DNA of 64,000 nt from Capillimicrobium sp035565675 (GTDB lineage: Bacteria > Actinomycetota > Thermoleophilia > Solirubrobacterales > Solirubrobacteraceae): positions 1 to 64,000 of the forward strand of contig DATMSA010000165.1 of the NCBI GenBank assembly GCA_035565675.1. Reading direction: 5' to 3'. Made by a program: the position numbers and the translations under genes. Positions within the stretch are counted from its first letter, which is position 1. Each line of letters opens with the position of its first letter. The notes below the pieces were generated by a model. It worked only from the letters and a program-made list of their open reading frames with translations, searched no databases and was not told where the DNA came from. Shown piece by piece: positions 41,354 to 48,110 of the stretch.

Positions 41354-42157
41354 GTGGCGGAGGACATCCGGCTGTACCTGTTCGAATGCGGGGTCATCAG
41401 GCTCCCCCGCTACGTCGTCAACGCGAGCGACGCGCTCAACGAGGAGCGGGTGGCCAACCCGACGCCGTGGTACCTGATCACGCACCCGCGCGGGAACGTG
41501 ATCATCGACGGCGGCAACGCGCCCGAGGTGGCCGAGGACCCGGTCGGGCACTGGGGTCCGCTGGCCGAGCGCTCGCCGGTCGAGATGACCCCCGACCAGG
41601 CGGTCCTGCCCGAGCTGGAGCGGATCGGCGTCGCGCCCGAGAGCGTGCGCTGGATCGTGCAGAGCCACCTCCACCTCGACCACACCGGCGCGCTGGCGGT
41701 CATCGACCGCTTCCCCAACGCCGAGGTGCTCGTCACGCGCACGGAGTACGAGACGGCGCACAACCCCCAGAGCTGGGAGGCGGCCGCGTACTGCACCGCC
41801 GACTACCTCAAGCCCGGGGTCCCGTGGTCGCTGCTGGAGGACCACGAGGACGGCTACGACCTGTTCGGCGACGGCACGCTGATCTGCTGGCGCACGCCCG
41901 GCCACACCGCCGGGCACCTGTCCTTCGAGGTCAACCTGCCCAGCGGGGACACGTTCCTGCTGGCCATCGACGCGGCCAACACGATGGCCCACCTCGAGGA
42001 GCGCGAGTCGCCGGCGTTCGTCCTCTCGATCGCCGAGGCGACCCGCTCGGTGCGCCGCCTGCGCCGGCTGGCCTGGCGCTCGCAGGCGCGGATCGTCGCG
42101 GGGCACGACCCCGAGCAGTGGCCCCAGTTCAAGCAGGCACCGGAGTACTACGCATGA
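41354..42157 (+). CDS. Metallo-beta-lactamase-fold lactonase (AHL lactonase-like)
   Basis: 267 residues from GTG 41354, with GAGGAGAG just upstream. HLHLDH (105-110) is the dizinc motif and GHTAGH a further ligand; there is also an Asp in AIDAANTMAH and a late IVAGHDPEQW. N-terminal YLFECGVIRLP and LITHPRGNVIIDGGN match the N-acyl-homoserine lactonase family. Because it sits with two SMP-30 lactonases and catabolic enzymes, the real substrate is more likely a metabolic lactone than a quorum signal. First gene of the rightward operon; SMP-30 copy 1 begins before its stop. Confidence 0.88.
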   Translation: MAEDIRLYLFECGVIRLPRYVVNASDALNEERVANPTPWYLITHPRGNVIIDGGNAPEVAEDPVGHWGPLAERSPVEMTPDQAVLPELERIGVAPESVRWIVQSHLHLDHTGALAVIDRFPNAEVLVTRTEYETAHNPQSWEAAAYCTADYLKPGVPWSLLEDHEDGYDLFGDGTLICWRTPGHTAGHLSFEVNLPSGDTFLLAIDAANTMAHLEERESPAFVLSIAEATRSVRRLRRLAWRSQARIVAGHDPEQWPQFKQAPEYYA

Positions 42158-43059
42158 GCACCCTCGACGACCTCATCGACCCCGCCGCCGAGCACGTCCA
42201 GATCGGAGCCGGCTACCGCTTCACCGAGGGGCCCGCGTGGAGCGTGCGCGAGCAGGCGCTGATCTTCTCCGACATCCCTGCCGACACCCGCTACCGCTGG
42301 GCCCCCGGCGACGCCGAGCCGACCGTCTACGTCGCCCCGAACTTCAAGGGCAACGGGATGGTCTACGAGCGCGCCGGCACGTACCTCGTGTGCGAATCGG
42401 ACACGAGCGTCGTGTCGCGCTTCGACGCCGACGGCAACCGCACCGTCGTCGCCTCGCACTACGAGGGCAGGGAGCTCAACAGCCCCAACGACATCGTCAC
42501 GCGCAGCGACGACTCCATCTACTTCACCGACCCCAACTACGGGCGCTGGAACGACACGATCGGCAAGGAGCGCGACCCCGAGCTGGACTTCCAGGGGATC
42601 TTCCGCTGCGAGCCCGACGGCAGCGACCTGGAGCTGCTCGTGCCGCGCGACGAGTTCGAGCAGCCCAACGGGATCTGCTTCTCGCCCGACGAGTCGCTGC
42701 TGTACGTCAACGACTCGCCGCGCTGCCACATCAAGGTCTTCCCGGTCCACCCGGACGGCAGCCTCGGCCCGTCGCGGGTGTTCTTCGAGGGCCTGGGCAC
42801 CGGCGCGGTCGGCGCCAGCACGCCCGACGGGATGAAGGTCGACGAGCTGGGCAACGTGTGGGCCAGCGGGCCCGGCGGCATCTGGGTCATCGACCCGTCC
42901 GGGCGCCATCTGGGCACGGTCCCCACGCCCGAGTTCCCCGGGAACCTGTGCTGGGGCGGCGAGGACCTCAGGACGCTGTTCGTCTGCTCGTCGACCACGG
43001 TGTTCTCGGTGCGCACGAAGGTCGCCTCGGCGCCGCTGCCATGCCACGACGCTGGCTGA
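42154..43059 (+). CDS. SMP-30/gluconolactonase-like lactonase, copy 1
   Basis: 301 residues. Six-bladed propeller family with YRFTEGPAWSVREQALIFSDI (metal-ligand Glu), LNSPNDIVTRSDDSIYFTDPNYG (Asn/Asp ligands), EQPNGICFSPDESLLYVNDS and DGMKVDELGNVWASGPGGIW. SMP-30 enzymes open sugar lactones using a divalent metal. It is closely related to copy 2 at 43871 but lacks the roughly 20-residue insertion of that copy. ATG overlaps the MBL gene stop, and its end overlaps the next SDR start by about 19 bp. Confidence 0.93.
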   Translation: MSTLDDLIDPAAEHVQIGAGYRFTEGPAWSVREQALIFSDIPADTRYRWAPGDAEPTVYVAPNFKGNGMVYERAGTYLVCESDTSVVSRFDADGNRTVVASHYEGRELNSPNDIVTRSDDSIYFTDPNYGRWNDTIGKERDPELDFQGIFRCEPDGSDLELLVPRDEFEQPNGICFSPDESLLYVNDSPRCHIKVFPVHPDGSLGPSRVFFEGLGTGAVGASTPDGMKVDELGNVWASGPGGIWVIDPSGRHLGTVPTPEFPGNLCWGGEDLRTLFVCSSTTVFSVRTKVASAPLPCHDAG

Positions 43060-43874
43060 TCACGGGCGCGTCGCGCGGCCTGGGCCGCGCGTTCGCGCAG
43101 GCCGCGCTGGAGGCCGGCGACACGGTCGTGGCCACGGCTCGGCGCACGGACGACCTGGCCGGGCTGGTCGGCGCGCACGCGCTGGCGCTCGACGTCACCG
43201 ACCGGGCGCGGGTCTTCACGGCCGTCGATGAGGCGGTCGCGCTGGTCGGCGAGCTGGACGTCGTCGTCAACTGCGCCGGCTACGGGCTGCACGCGCCGAT
43301 CGAGGAGACCGACGAGGCCGCCGCCCGCGCGCAGATGGAGACGAACTTCTTCGGCGCGCTGTGGGTCACGCAGGCGGTGCTGCCGCATCTGCGCCGCGCC
43401 GGCCACGGGCATCTGATCCAGGTCTCCTCGGCCGCCGGCGGCGTCGCGTTCCCGCTCGTGGGTCTCTACTGCGCCAGCAAGTACGCGCTGGAGGGGATGA
43501 CCGAGGCGCTGGCCCGCGAGGCGGCGCCGTTCGGCGTGAAGGCGACGATCCTGCAGCCCAGCGACTTCCGCACGGGCTTCCGCGAGGCGTGCGACCGGCG
43601 CATCGACCCCGCGTCGCCGTACGCGGCGGCGTTCGCGGACGCGGCCGCGATGCTGGCCATCCCCACCTCCGCGCAGGAGGCCGGCGACCCGGCCCGCGCC
43701 GCGGCGGCGCTGCTCGAGCTGGTGGCGATGCCCGACCCGCCCGTGCGCCTGCTGCTGGGCAACATGGCGTTCGACAACGTCACGCGCGCGCACGCGCGCC
43801 AGCTCGACGAGTGGCGCGCCCACGAGGCGCTGGCCCGCTCCGCGGACGGACCACCACCGGAGGAGGGAGCATGA
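43041..43874 (+). CDS. SDR oxidoreductase
   Basis: 277 residues. Motifs are LITGASRGLGRAFA, VVNCAGYGLHAPIEE, IQVSSAAGGVAFP (Ser), YCASK (Tyr/Lys) and a long C-terminal substrate region (FGVKATILQPSDFRTGF). The Arg residues after the second strand (VATARRTDDL) suggest NADP. It resembles the SDR group annotated as oxidoreductases with a 270-280 residue length. It lies between the two SMP-30 genes, so it could make or reduce a lactol/lactone in the pathway. Confidence 0.9.
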   Translation: MPRRWLITGASRGLGRAFAQAALEAGDTVVATARRTDDLAGLVGAHALALDVTDRARVFTAVDEAVALVGELDVVVNCAGYGLHAPIEETDEAAARAQMETNFFGALWVTQAVLPHLRRAGHGHLIQVSSAAGGVAFPLVGLYCASKYALEGMTEALAREAAPFGVKATILQPSDFRTGFREACDRRIDPASPYAAAFADAAAMLAIPTSAQEAGDPARAAAALLELVAMPDPPVRLLLGNMAFDNVTRAHARQLDEWRAHEALARSADGPPPEEGA

Positions 43875-44845
43875 CCGACACCGTGAGCGAGCCGGCCCTC
43901 GACGGCCTCATCGCCCCAGGCACGCCGCTGGAGCGCCTCGGCGAGGGCTACCAGTTCACCGAGGGTCCGGTCTGGAGCACGCGCGACCAGGCGCTGATCT
44001 TCAGCGACATCCCCGGCGACGTGCGCTGGAAGTGGACGGCGGACGGCGGCATGGAGGTCCTGCGGGCGCCGTGCGACAAGGCCAACGGCCTGGTGCTCGA
44101 CCGCGACGGCGAGCTCATCGCCTGCGACCAGATCACCAGCCGCGTGGTGCGCTACCGCCGCGACGGCGGCACCGACGTGCTCGCCTTCCACCACCGCGGC
44201 GCCTACCTCAACAGCCCCAACGACATCGTCGTGCGCGCGGCCGACGGCGCCCTGTACTTCACCGACCCCGACTACGGCCGCTGGAACGACTGGATCGGCC
44301 AGGAGCGCAGTCGCACCCGCTTCCGCGGGCTGTACCGCGTGCCCGCCCACGGCGGCACCGGCGAGGCCGAGCTGCTCGTGGACGAGGACGAGTTCGACGA
44401 GCCCAACGGGCTGTGCTTCTCCCCCGACGAGTCGCTGCTGTACGTCAACGACACGCCGCGGGCGCACGTCAAGGTCTTCGACGTGGCCGCCGACGGCACG
44501 TTGTCGGGCGGGCGCATCTTCTGCGAGGGCGTCGGCCTGACCCAGGCCGAGGTCGACGCCGCCACCGCCGGGATGACCGAGGCCGAGCGCCACCGGGTCA
44601 TCCACGACGCCGGCTCGCTGGACGGCATGAAGGTCGACGAGCGCGGCAACCTGTGGGCCACCGGCCCGGGCGGCGTGTGGATCTTCGACCCCGGCGGCCG
44701 CGAGATCGGCCGCTTCGCCACCCCGGAGGTCGCCGGCAACCTCACCTGGGGCGGCGCCGACCTCCACACGCTGTTCGTCATGACCACGACCACCGTGCAC
44801 GCGCTGCGCACGCTCGTGGGCCCCGCGACCCTCCCCCACCACTGA
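43871..44845 (+). CDS. SMP-30/gluconolactonase-like lactonase, copy 2
   Basis: 324 residues from ATG 43871, preceded by GGAGGAGGG. The propeller motifs mirror copy 1: YQFTEGPVWSTRDQALIFSD, YLNSPNDIVVRAADGALYFT, FDEPNGLCFSPDESLLYVND and DGMKVDERGNLWATGPGGVW. An extra segment (LTQAEVDAATAGMTEAERHR) sits before DGMKVD. Presence of two paralogues in one operon suggests two lactones or two stereoisomers. ATG overlaps the SDR stop. Confidence 0.93.
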   Translation: MTDTVSEPALDGLIAPGTPLERLGEGYQFTEGPVWSTRDQALIFSDIPGDVRWKWTADGGMEVLRAPCDKANGLVLDRDGELIACDQITSRVVRYRRDGGTDVLAFHHRGAYLNSPNDIVVRAADGALYFTDPDYGRWNDWIGQERSRTRFRGLYRVPAHGGTGEAELLVDEDEFDEPNGLCFSPDESLLYVNDTPRAHVKVFDVAADGTLSGGRIFCEGVGLTQAEVDAATAGMTEAERHRVIHDAGSLDGMKVDERGNLWATGPGGVWIFDPGGREIGRFATPEVAGNLTWGGADLHTLFVMTTTTVHALRTLVGPATLPHH

Positions 44846-44846
44846 C

Positions 44847-45320
44847 ATGCCCTCACACGATCTGGTCCAGCAGCTCCTCGACCGCGAGGCCATCCGCGAC
44901 CTGCTGGCCCGCTACCCGCAGGCCTTCGACGACCGCGACTGGGCGGCGTGGGAGGAGATCTGGACCGACGACGTCGTGTGGGTCGTCGATGGCACCGAGA
45001 TCGTCGGCCTCCCCGCCGTCCGCGAGTTCATGGTCAACTGCCTCCCCCACGACTACGGCAGCAAGCACCTGTGCGGCAACCCGGTGATCGACCTGGGCGA
45101 GGACGGCACGACCGCCCACGCCCGCACGGACGTCGTCTGGATCGCCGCCAACTACGAGAACACGATCGTCGCCCGCTACGTCGACGACCTCGTCAAGCGC
45201 GACGGCCGCTGGCGGATCAGCCGCCGCGACGAGGTGGTCGTGCCGTTCCGGCCCGGGCCGCCGCCGATGTCGCCGGAGTCCAAGGAGCTGAACGGCCCGA
45301 CCATGCGCCCGACCGGCTGA
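44847..45320 (+). CDS. SnoaL/NTF2-like protein
   Basis: 157 residues, one base after the SMP-30 copy 2 stop. NTF2-fold pattern: QQLLDREAIRDLLARYPQAF, DDRDWAAWEEIWTDDVVWVV, DYGSKHLCGNPVIDLGEDGT, VARYVDDLVKRDGRWRISRR. The tail is Pro-rich. It is the third SnoaL-like protein of the island and the last gene of the rightward operon; a hairpin at 45329-45353 follows. Confidence 0.85.
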   Translation: MPSHDLVQQLLDREAIRDLLARYPQAFDDRDWAAWEEIWTDDVVWVVDGTEIVGLPAVREFMVNCLPHDYGSKHLCGNPVIDLGEDGTTAHARTDVVWIAANYENTIVARYVDDLVKRDGRWRISRRDEVVVPFRPGPPPMSPESKELNGPTMRPTG

Positions 45321-45328
45321 TCGCCGCC

Positions 45329-45353
45329 CGGACCGGTGTGTGACATCGGTCCG
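45329..45353 (+). terminator. Hairpin after lactonase operon
   Basis: CGGACCG (45329-45335) and CGGTCCG (45347-45353) arms with an 11-nt loop, 8 bp past the stop of the last gene. No clear T tract. Confidence 0.5.
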
Positions 45354-45394
45354 AACGCGGTTCGAACGGGACCGGAGTGGCTATCCACATCCGG

Positions 45395-46120
45395 ATGCCC
45401 GTTCCCCGTCTCCGCCGCGGCGCGCTCGCCGCGGCCGCCGTGCTCGCCGTGACCCTGGCCGGCGCGGCCTCCGCCGCCGCCTGCGGCACCACCGCCCGCG
45501 CGAGCGCCGATCGCGCGCCGCGCACCGCGCCGCTGATCGTCGGCGACTCCACGCTGCTGCTCGCCACGCCGCGCCTCGGCCGCCTCGGCTTCCACGCCGA
45601 CGCGCAGGGCTGCCGCCAGTTCGACGCCGGCCTCGCGATCCTGTCCGCCCGCCGGCACGCCGGCCGGCTGCCGCGCGTGGCGATCCTCGCGCTCGGCGCC
45701 AACGGCGAGGTGGAGCGCCGCCAGATCGCGCGGGCGCTGCGCATCACCGGCCGCGACCGCGTGCTCGGGCTCGTGACGCCGCGCAACCACGCCGCCACCG
45801 CCGCCGCGATGCGGCGCGCGGCCCGCACGCACCCCAGGCGCGTGCGCGTGCTCGACTGGGCCCGCCACAGCGCGGGACGCGGCGCCTGGTTCGCCGGGGA
45901 CGGCCTGCACGTCAGCCACGCCGGCGCGCGGGCGTTCGCGCGCTTCCTGCACCGCGAGGCGCGCCCGCTGCTGCGCGTTGATCCCATCCTCAGGTCGGCA
46001 CCGACTCGTCGTCGGATGGAGCCTCGGCGCCGCCCCACCACCACTGCTCGAACGACACGCGCTCGCGCATGGTCACCATCTGGACCGCGGTTTCGAACAC
46101 CGCGAGCTCCTCGTCGGTGA
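45395..46120 (+). CDS. Secreted SGNH/GDSL-like protein with aberrant C-terminus
   Basis: 241 residues from ATG 45395; GTG 45377 in frame is an alternative. A Sec-type signal peptide (RLRRGALAAAAVLAVTLAGA) is followed by a short SGNH-like domain: block I LIVGDSTLLLA and a late DGLHVSHAGARAFARFL supplying the Asp-x-x-His. It resembles the periplasmic SGNH domain attached to some acyltransferases. After REARPLLR (about 45978) the frame continues for 47 Arg/Pro/Thr-rich residues that lie entirely antisense to the RES gene and look non-native. This suggests the original 3' end was lost where the RES-Xre module joins. Confidence 0.7.
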   Translation: MPVPRLRRGALAAAAVLAVTLAGAASAAACGTTARASADRAPRTAPLIVGDSTLLLATPRLGRLGFHADAQGCRQFDAGLAILSARRHAGRLPRVAILALGANGEVERRQIARALRITGRDRVLGLVTPRNHAATAAAMRRAARTHPRRVRVLDWARHSAGRGAWFAGDGLHVSHAGARAFARFLHREARPLLRVDPILRSAPTRRRMEPRRRPTTTARTTRARAWSPSGPRFRTPRAPRR

Positions 46121-46565
46121 CGGCGGCGCCGGTGGCGGCCGATCGGCACGCCACGCCGACTCTGCCGTCCGCGAACGCCTGCGCGCCGACACCCTGGCAG
46201 TCCGCCCACGGCACCGTCTCCCCTGTGGGCCCAGTCGGGTAGCTCTTCGGGAGGCCCACCGCTTCCAGGCCGGTTTCGGTCACGCAATCGAGCCAGTCCC
46301 GGACCGGCACGTCCACCCAGACGAGATCGTGCTGCTCGACCGGATCCAGGTCCTCGGGACCATAGGGGTGGCCGGCGAGCTTGTGGCGCACCTGGATGCG
46401 CGCCACCTCCACGGTGGCATTCAGGTACAGCGCGCCGTACCTCCCCGCCAGATTCCAACGGCCGCCCGCGGCCTTGGCGTGGCTCGTGTCCAGCGGGTCC
46501 TCCCAGGCCGGTTCGGCAAGGCGCGCGTACGTCCCACCGCGGGACAGCGATTGTCCGTAGGCCAT
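45990..46565 (-). CDS. RES-domain toxin
   Basis: 191 residues. The RES family is named for conserved Arg, Glu and Ser. Visible here are Arg15 in GGTYARLAEP, GGRWNLAGRYGALYLN, Glu53 in NATVEVARIQV and the Ser of GVACRSAAT. Studied RES toxins (MbcT, ParT relatives) break down NAD+ or modify it, stopping growth unless a cognate Xre antitoxin is present. The ATG is one base after the antitoxin stop (TGAGATG), so the pair is translationally coupled, antitoxin first. It overlaps the 3' end of the convergent SGNH gene. Confidence 0.88.
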   Translation of the reverse strand: MAYGQSLSRGGTYARLAEPAWEDPLDTSHAKAAGGRWNLAGRYGALYLNATVEVARIQVRHKLAGHPYGPEDLDPVEQHDLVWVDVPVRDWLDCVTETGLEAVGLPKSYPTGPTGETVPWADCQGVGAQAFADGRVGVACRSAATGAAVTDEELAVFETAVQMVTMRERVSFEQWWWGGAEAPSDDESVPT

Positions 46566-46566
46566 C

Positions 46567-47331
46567 TCAGGTTGCAGCAGACCAGTCGAAGCTGGCGCGG
46601 ACGAGCCCGAGCAGCTCGTCCTGGCGGTCCTCGGCTATGAGCCCGAGCATCGTCTTCCCACCGTAGGCGTCGGCCGGACGCCGGGCGATCCCTGGGATGC
46701 GGTCGGGCTTCAGCTTGCGCTCCAGCAGGTCCGCGATCGCGCACACCGTGGCGAGCTTCTCCTGGCGGTCGGCCGGCACGCCGCGAGCGAGCCACTGGTC
46801 CACGGCCTGCCGACTCACGCCGAACAGCTCACCCAGCTCGGTCTTCGAGAGCCGGAACAGCGTCATCAGCCGCTCGAGCGCGTCCGCGTCATGGGGATCG
46901 TCGAGCGCGTGGTGCACCCGGCGCCGGAAGCGGTCGACCGCCGCCGCGTCGAGCTCCGGCGGCGGCCCGGGCGCGTCGAGCCCGGGACGGCCGCGCAGGG
47001 CACGGACTCGATCGGTGAAGTACAGCGCGGCCGCCTCGCCGGGCGAGAAGGACGCCGCCCACGGCGTGAACGGCACCGTCGCCGCCTCGTCGACGAGCAG
47101 ATCCGCGAGTGCGGCGGCGGACGCGGCCCCCGCGATCGCCTCCGCCACCCGTTGGACGCCGCGGACGTAGTCGCGGACGGCCTCCTCCGAGCCGGCCAGC
47201 GCGGGATCGACCACCTCGTCCAGGCGCGCGAGCTGCTCGGCCCCGATCAGCTCGCGCACCAGGTCGACGACGTGGCCGGCGTCCCGCTCCTCCAGCAGGA
47301 CGGCGGCGCCTTCGGAGTCCGCTGTGGTCAC
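46567..47331 (-). CDS. Xre/MbcA/ParS-type antitoxin with N-terminal extension
   Basis: 254 residues from GTG 47331. The C-terminal half is the Xre-MbcA-ParS antitoxin: HTH LFRLSKTELGELFGVSRQAVDQWLARG (about 160-187), then DRIPGIARRPADAYGGKTML and LVRASFDW, the toxin-binding segment. About 110 N-terminal residues (VVDLVRELIGAEQLARLDEV and following) are additional to the usual 130-160 residue antitoxin. The promoter at 47338-47366 places the start of transcription at or next to the GTG, so it is likely leaderless. Tandem repeats in that promoter are the probable autoregulatory site. Confidence 0.85.
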   Translation of the reverse strand: MTTADSEGAAVLLEERDAGHVVDLVRELIGAEQLARLDEVVDPALAGSEEAVRDYVRGVQRVAEAIAGAASAAALADLLVDEAATVPFTPWAASFSPGEAAALYFTDRVRALRGRPGLDAPGPPPELDAAAVDRFRRRVHHALDDPHDADALERLMTLFRLSKTELGELFGVSRQAVDQWLARGVPADRQEKLATVCAIADLLERKLKPDRIPGIARRPADAYGGKTMLGLIAEDRQDELLGLVRASFDWSAAT

Positions 47332-47337
47332 GCCCTC

Positions 47338-47377
47338 ACGCTAGCGCAAGCAAAACGCAATCGCAAGCGAAACGCAA
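47338..47377 (-). promoter_or_regulatory. RES-Xre promoter with 17-bp direct repeats
   Basis: Two 16-bp direct repeats, CGCAAGCAAAACGCAA (47345-47360) and CGCAAGCGAAACGCAA (47362-47377), are spaced 17 bp apart. On the minus strand, -35 TTGCGA (47361-47366) and -10 TAGCGT (47338-47343) are separated by exactly 17 bp, which comprise the first repeat plus the adjoining base. Binding by the antitoxin would block the promoter. Confidence 0.6.
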
Positions 47378-47462
47378 GCGCTCACAACGCAGGAGAGCGC
47401 GCCCCCGTGTCGTAGCTCACGAGCGCGCCGCGTCCCGGCGGCGCCTGACGAACGGAGGAGTC

Positions 47463-48017
47463 ATGTCCACGGCTGAGAGCCCGCTGCGGTCGATCACGAC
47501 CCTGTGGTGGGTCGTCCTGCTCTTCGGGGTCGCCGCGCTGGGGGTCGGCATCTTCTTCGTGGCCTCGCCCCACGAGACCCTGAAGACCTTCACGGTGATC
47601 GCCGGCATCTTCCTCGTGGTCGACGGCGTCCTGGCCCTGCTCGGGTCGATCGCGGGCCGCGGCGAGGGTCGCGGGCTGCTGGCGCTGATCGGCGCGCTGA
47701 GCATGATCGCCGGCCTCGTCCTCATCAAGCGCCCGTTCGAGACGCTCGTCGTCTTCGTCCTGATCATCGGGATCTGGTTCGTCGTCTCGGGCGTCTCGCG
47801 CCTGGTCGTCGGGCTGTCCGAGCGCGAGGGCCGCGGCGGCAACCTGCTGGTCGCGCTGCTCGACGCGATCGCCGGCATCGTGATCCTCGCCTGGCCGGAC
47901 CTGGGCCTGTCGACGTTCGCGGTGATCGTGGGGATCGTGCTGATCGTCCGCGGGGTGCTGTTCATCGCCGCGGGGTGGCAGCTGCGCGGAGTCGACCGCG
48001 CCCTCGCCGCGCACTGA
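47463..48017 (+). CDS. HdeD-family membrane protein (DUF308)
   Basis: 184 residues from ATG 47463, with GGAGGAG upstream. About six membrane helices arranged as three two-helix repeats, each with the pattern glycine-rich helix, short polar loop, helix: WWVVLLFGVAALGVGIFF, IAGIFLVVDGVLALLGSIAG, LIIGIWFVVSGVSRLVVGL, VIVGIVLIVRGVLFIAAGW. This is the HdeD/DUF308 family, acid-resistance-linked in E. coli but widespread. It is divergent from the RES-Xre module. Specific function unknown. Confidence 0.88.
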   Translation: MSTAESPLRSITTLWWVVLLFGVAALGVGIFFVASPHETLKTFTVIAGIFLVVDGVLALLGSIAGRGEGRGLLALIGALSMIAGLVLIKRPFETLVVFVLIIGIWFVVSGVSRLVVGLSEREGRGGNLLVALLDAIAGIVILAWPDLGLSTFAVIVGIVLIVRGVLFIAAGWQLRGVDRALAAH

Positions 48018-48070
48018 GGCTGACCCCACCCATGCCCGGGGGGTGGCGGGCCCGCGGGACGCCATCGCGC

Positions 48071-48098
48071 CCCAATGACACGGCGCTGTCCCATTGGG
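48071..48098. promoter_or_regulatory. Nested palindrome upstream of MMPL gene
   Basis: Arms CCCAATG (48071-48077) and CATTGGG (48092-48098) flank an inner GACA-CGGCGC-TGTC. It ends 12 bp before the MMPL start. The form suits a TetR- or MarR-type operator; no such regulator is in the window. Confidence 0.5.
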
Positions 48099-48110
48099 AC
48101 CGTGCCGGTC

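Noticed and set aside
41354..42157. Quorum-quenching function for the MBL lactonase
   Set aside because: The family includes AHL lactonases, but co-transcription with two SMP-30 lactonases and a dehydrogenase points to a metabolic lactone, and no luxI/luxR genes are present.
45978..46120. Real C-terminal domain of the SGNH protein
   Set aside because: The segment is Arg/Pro/Thr-rich, entirely antisense to a well-supported RES gene, and follows the expected domain end.
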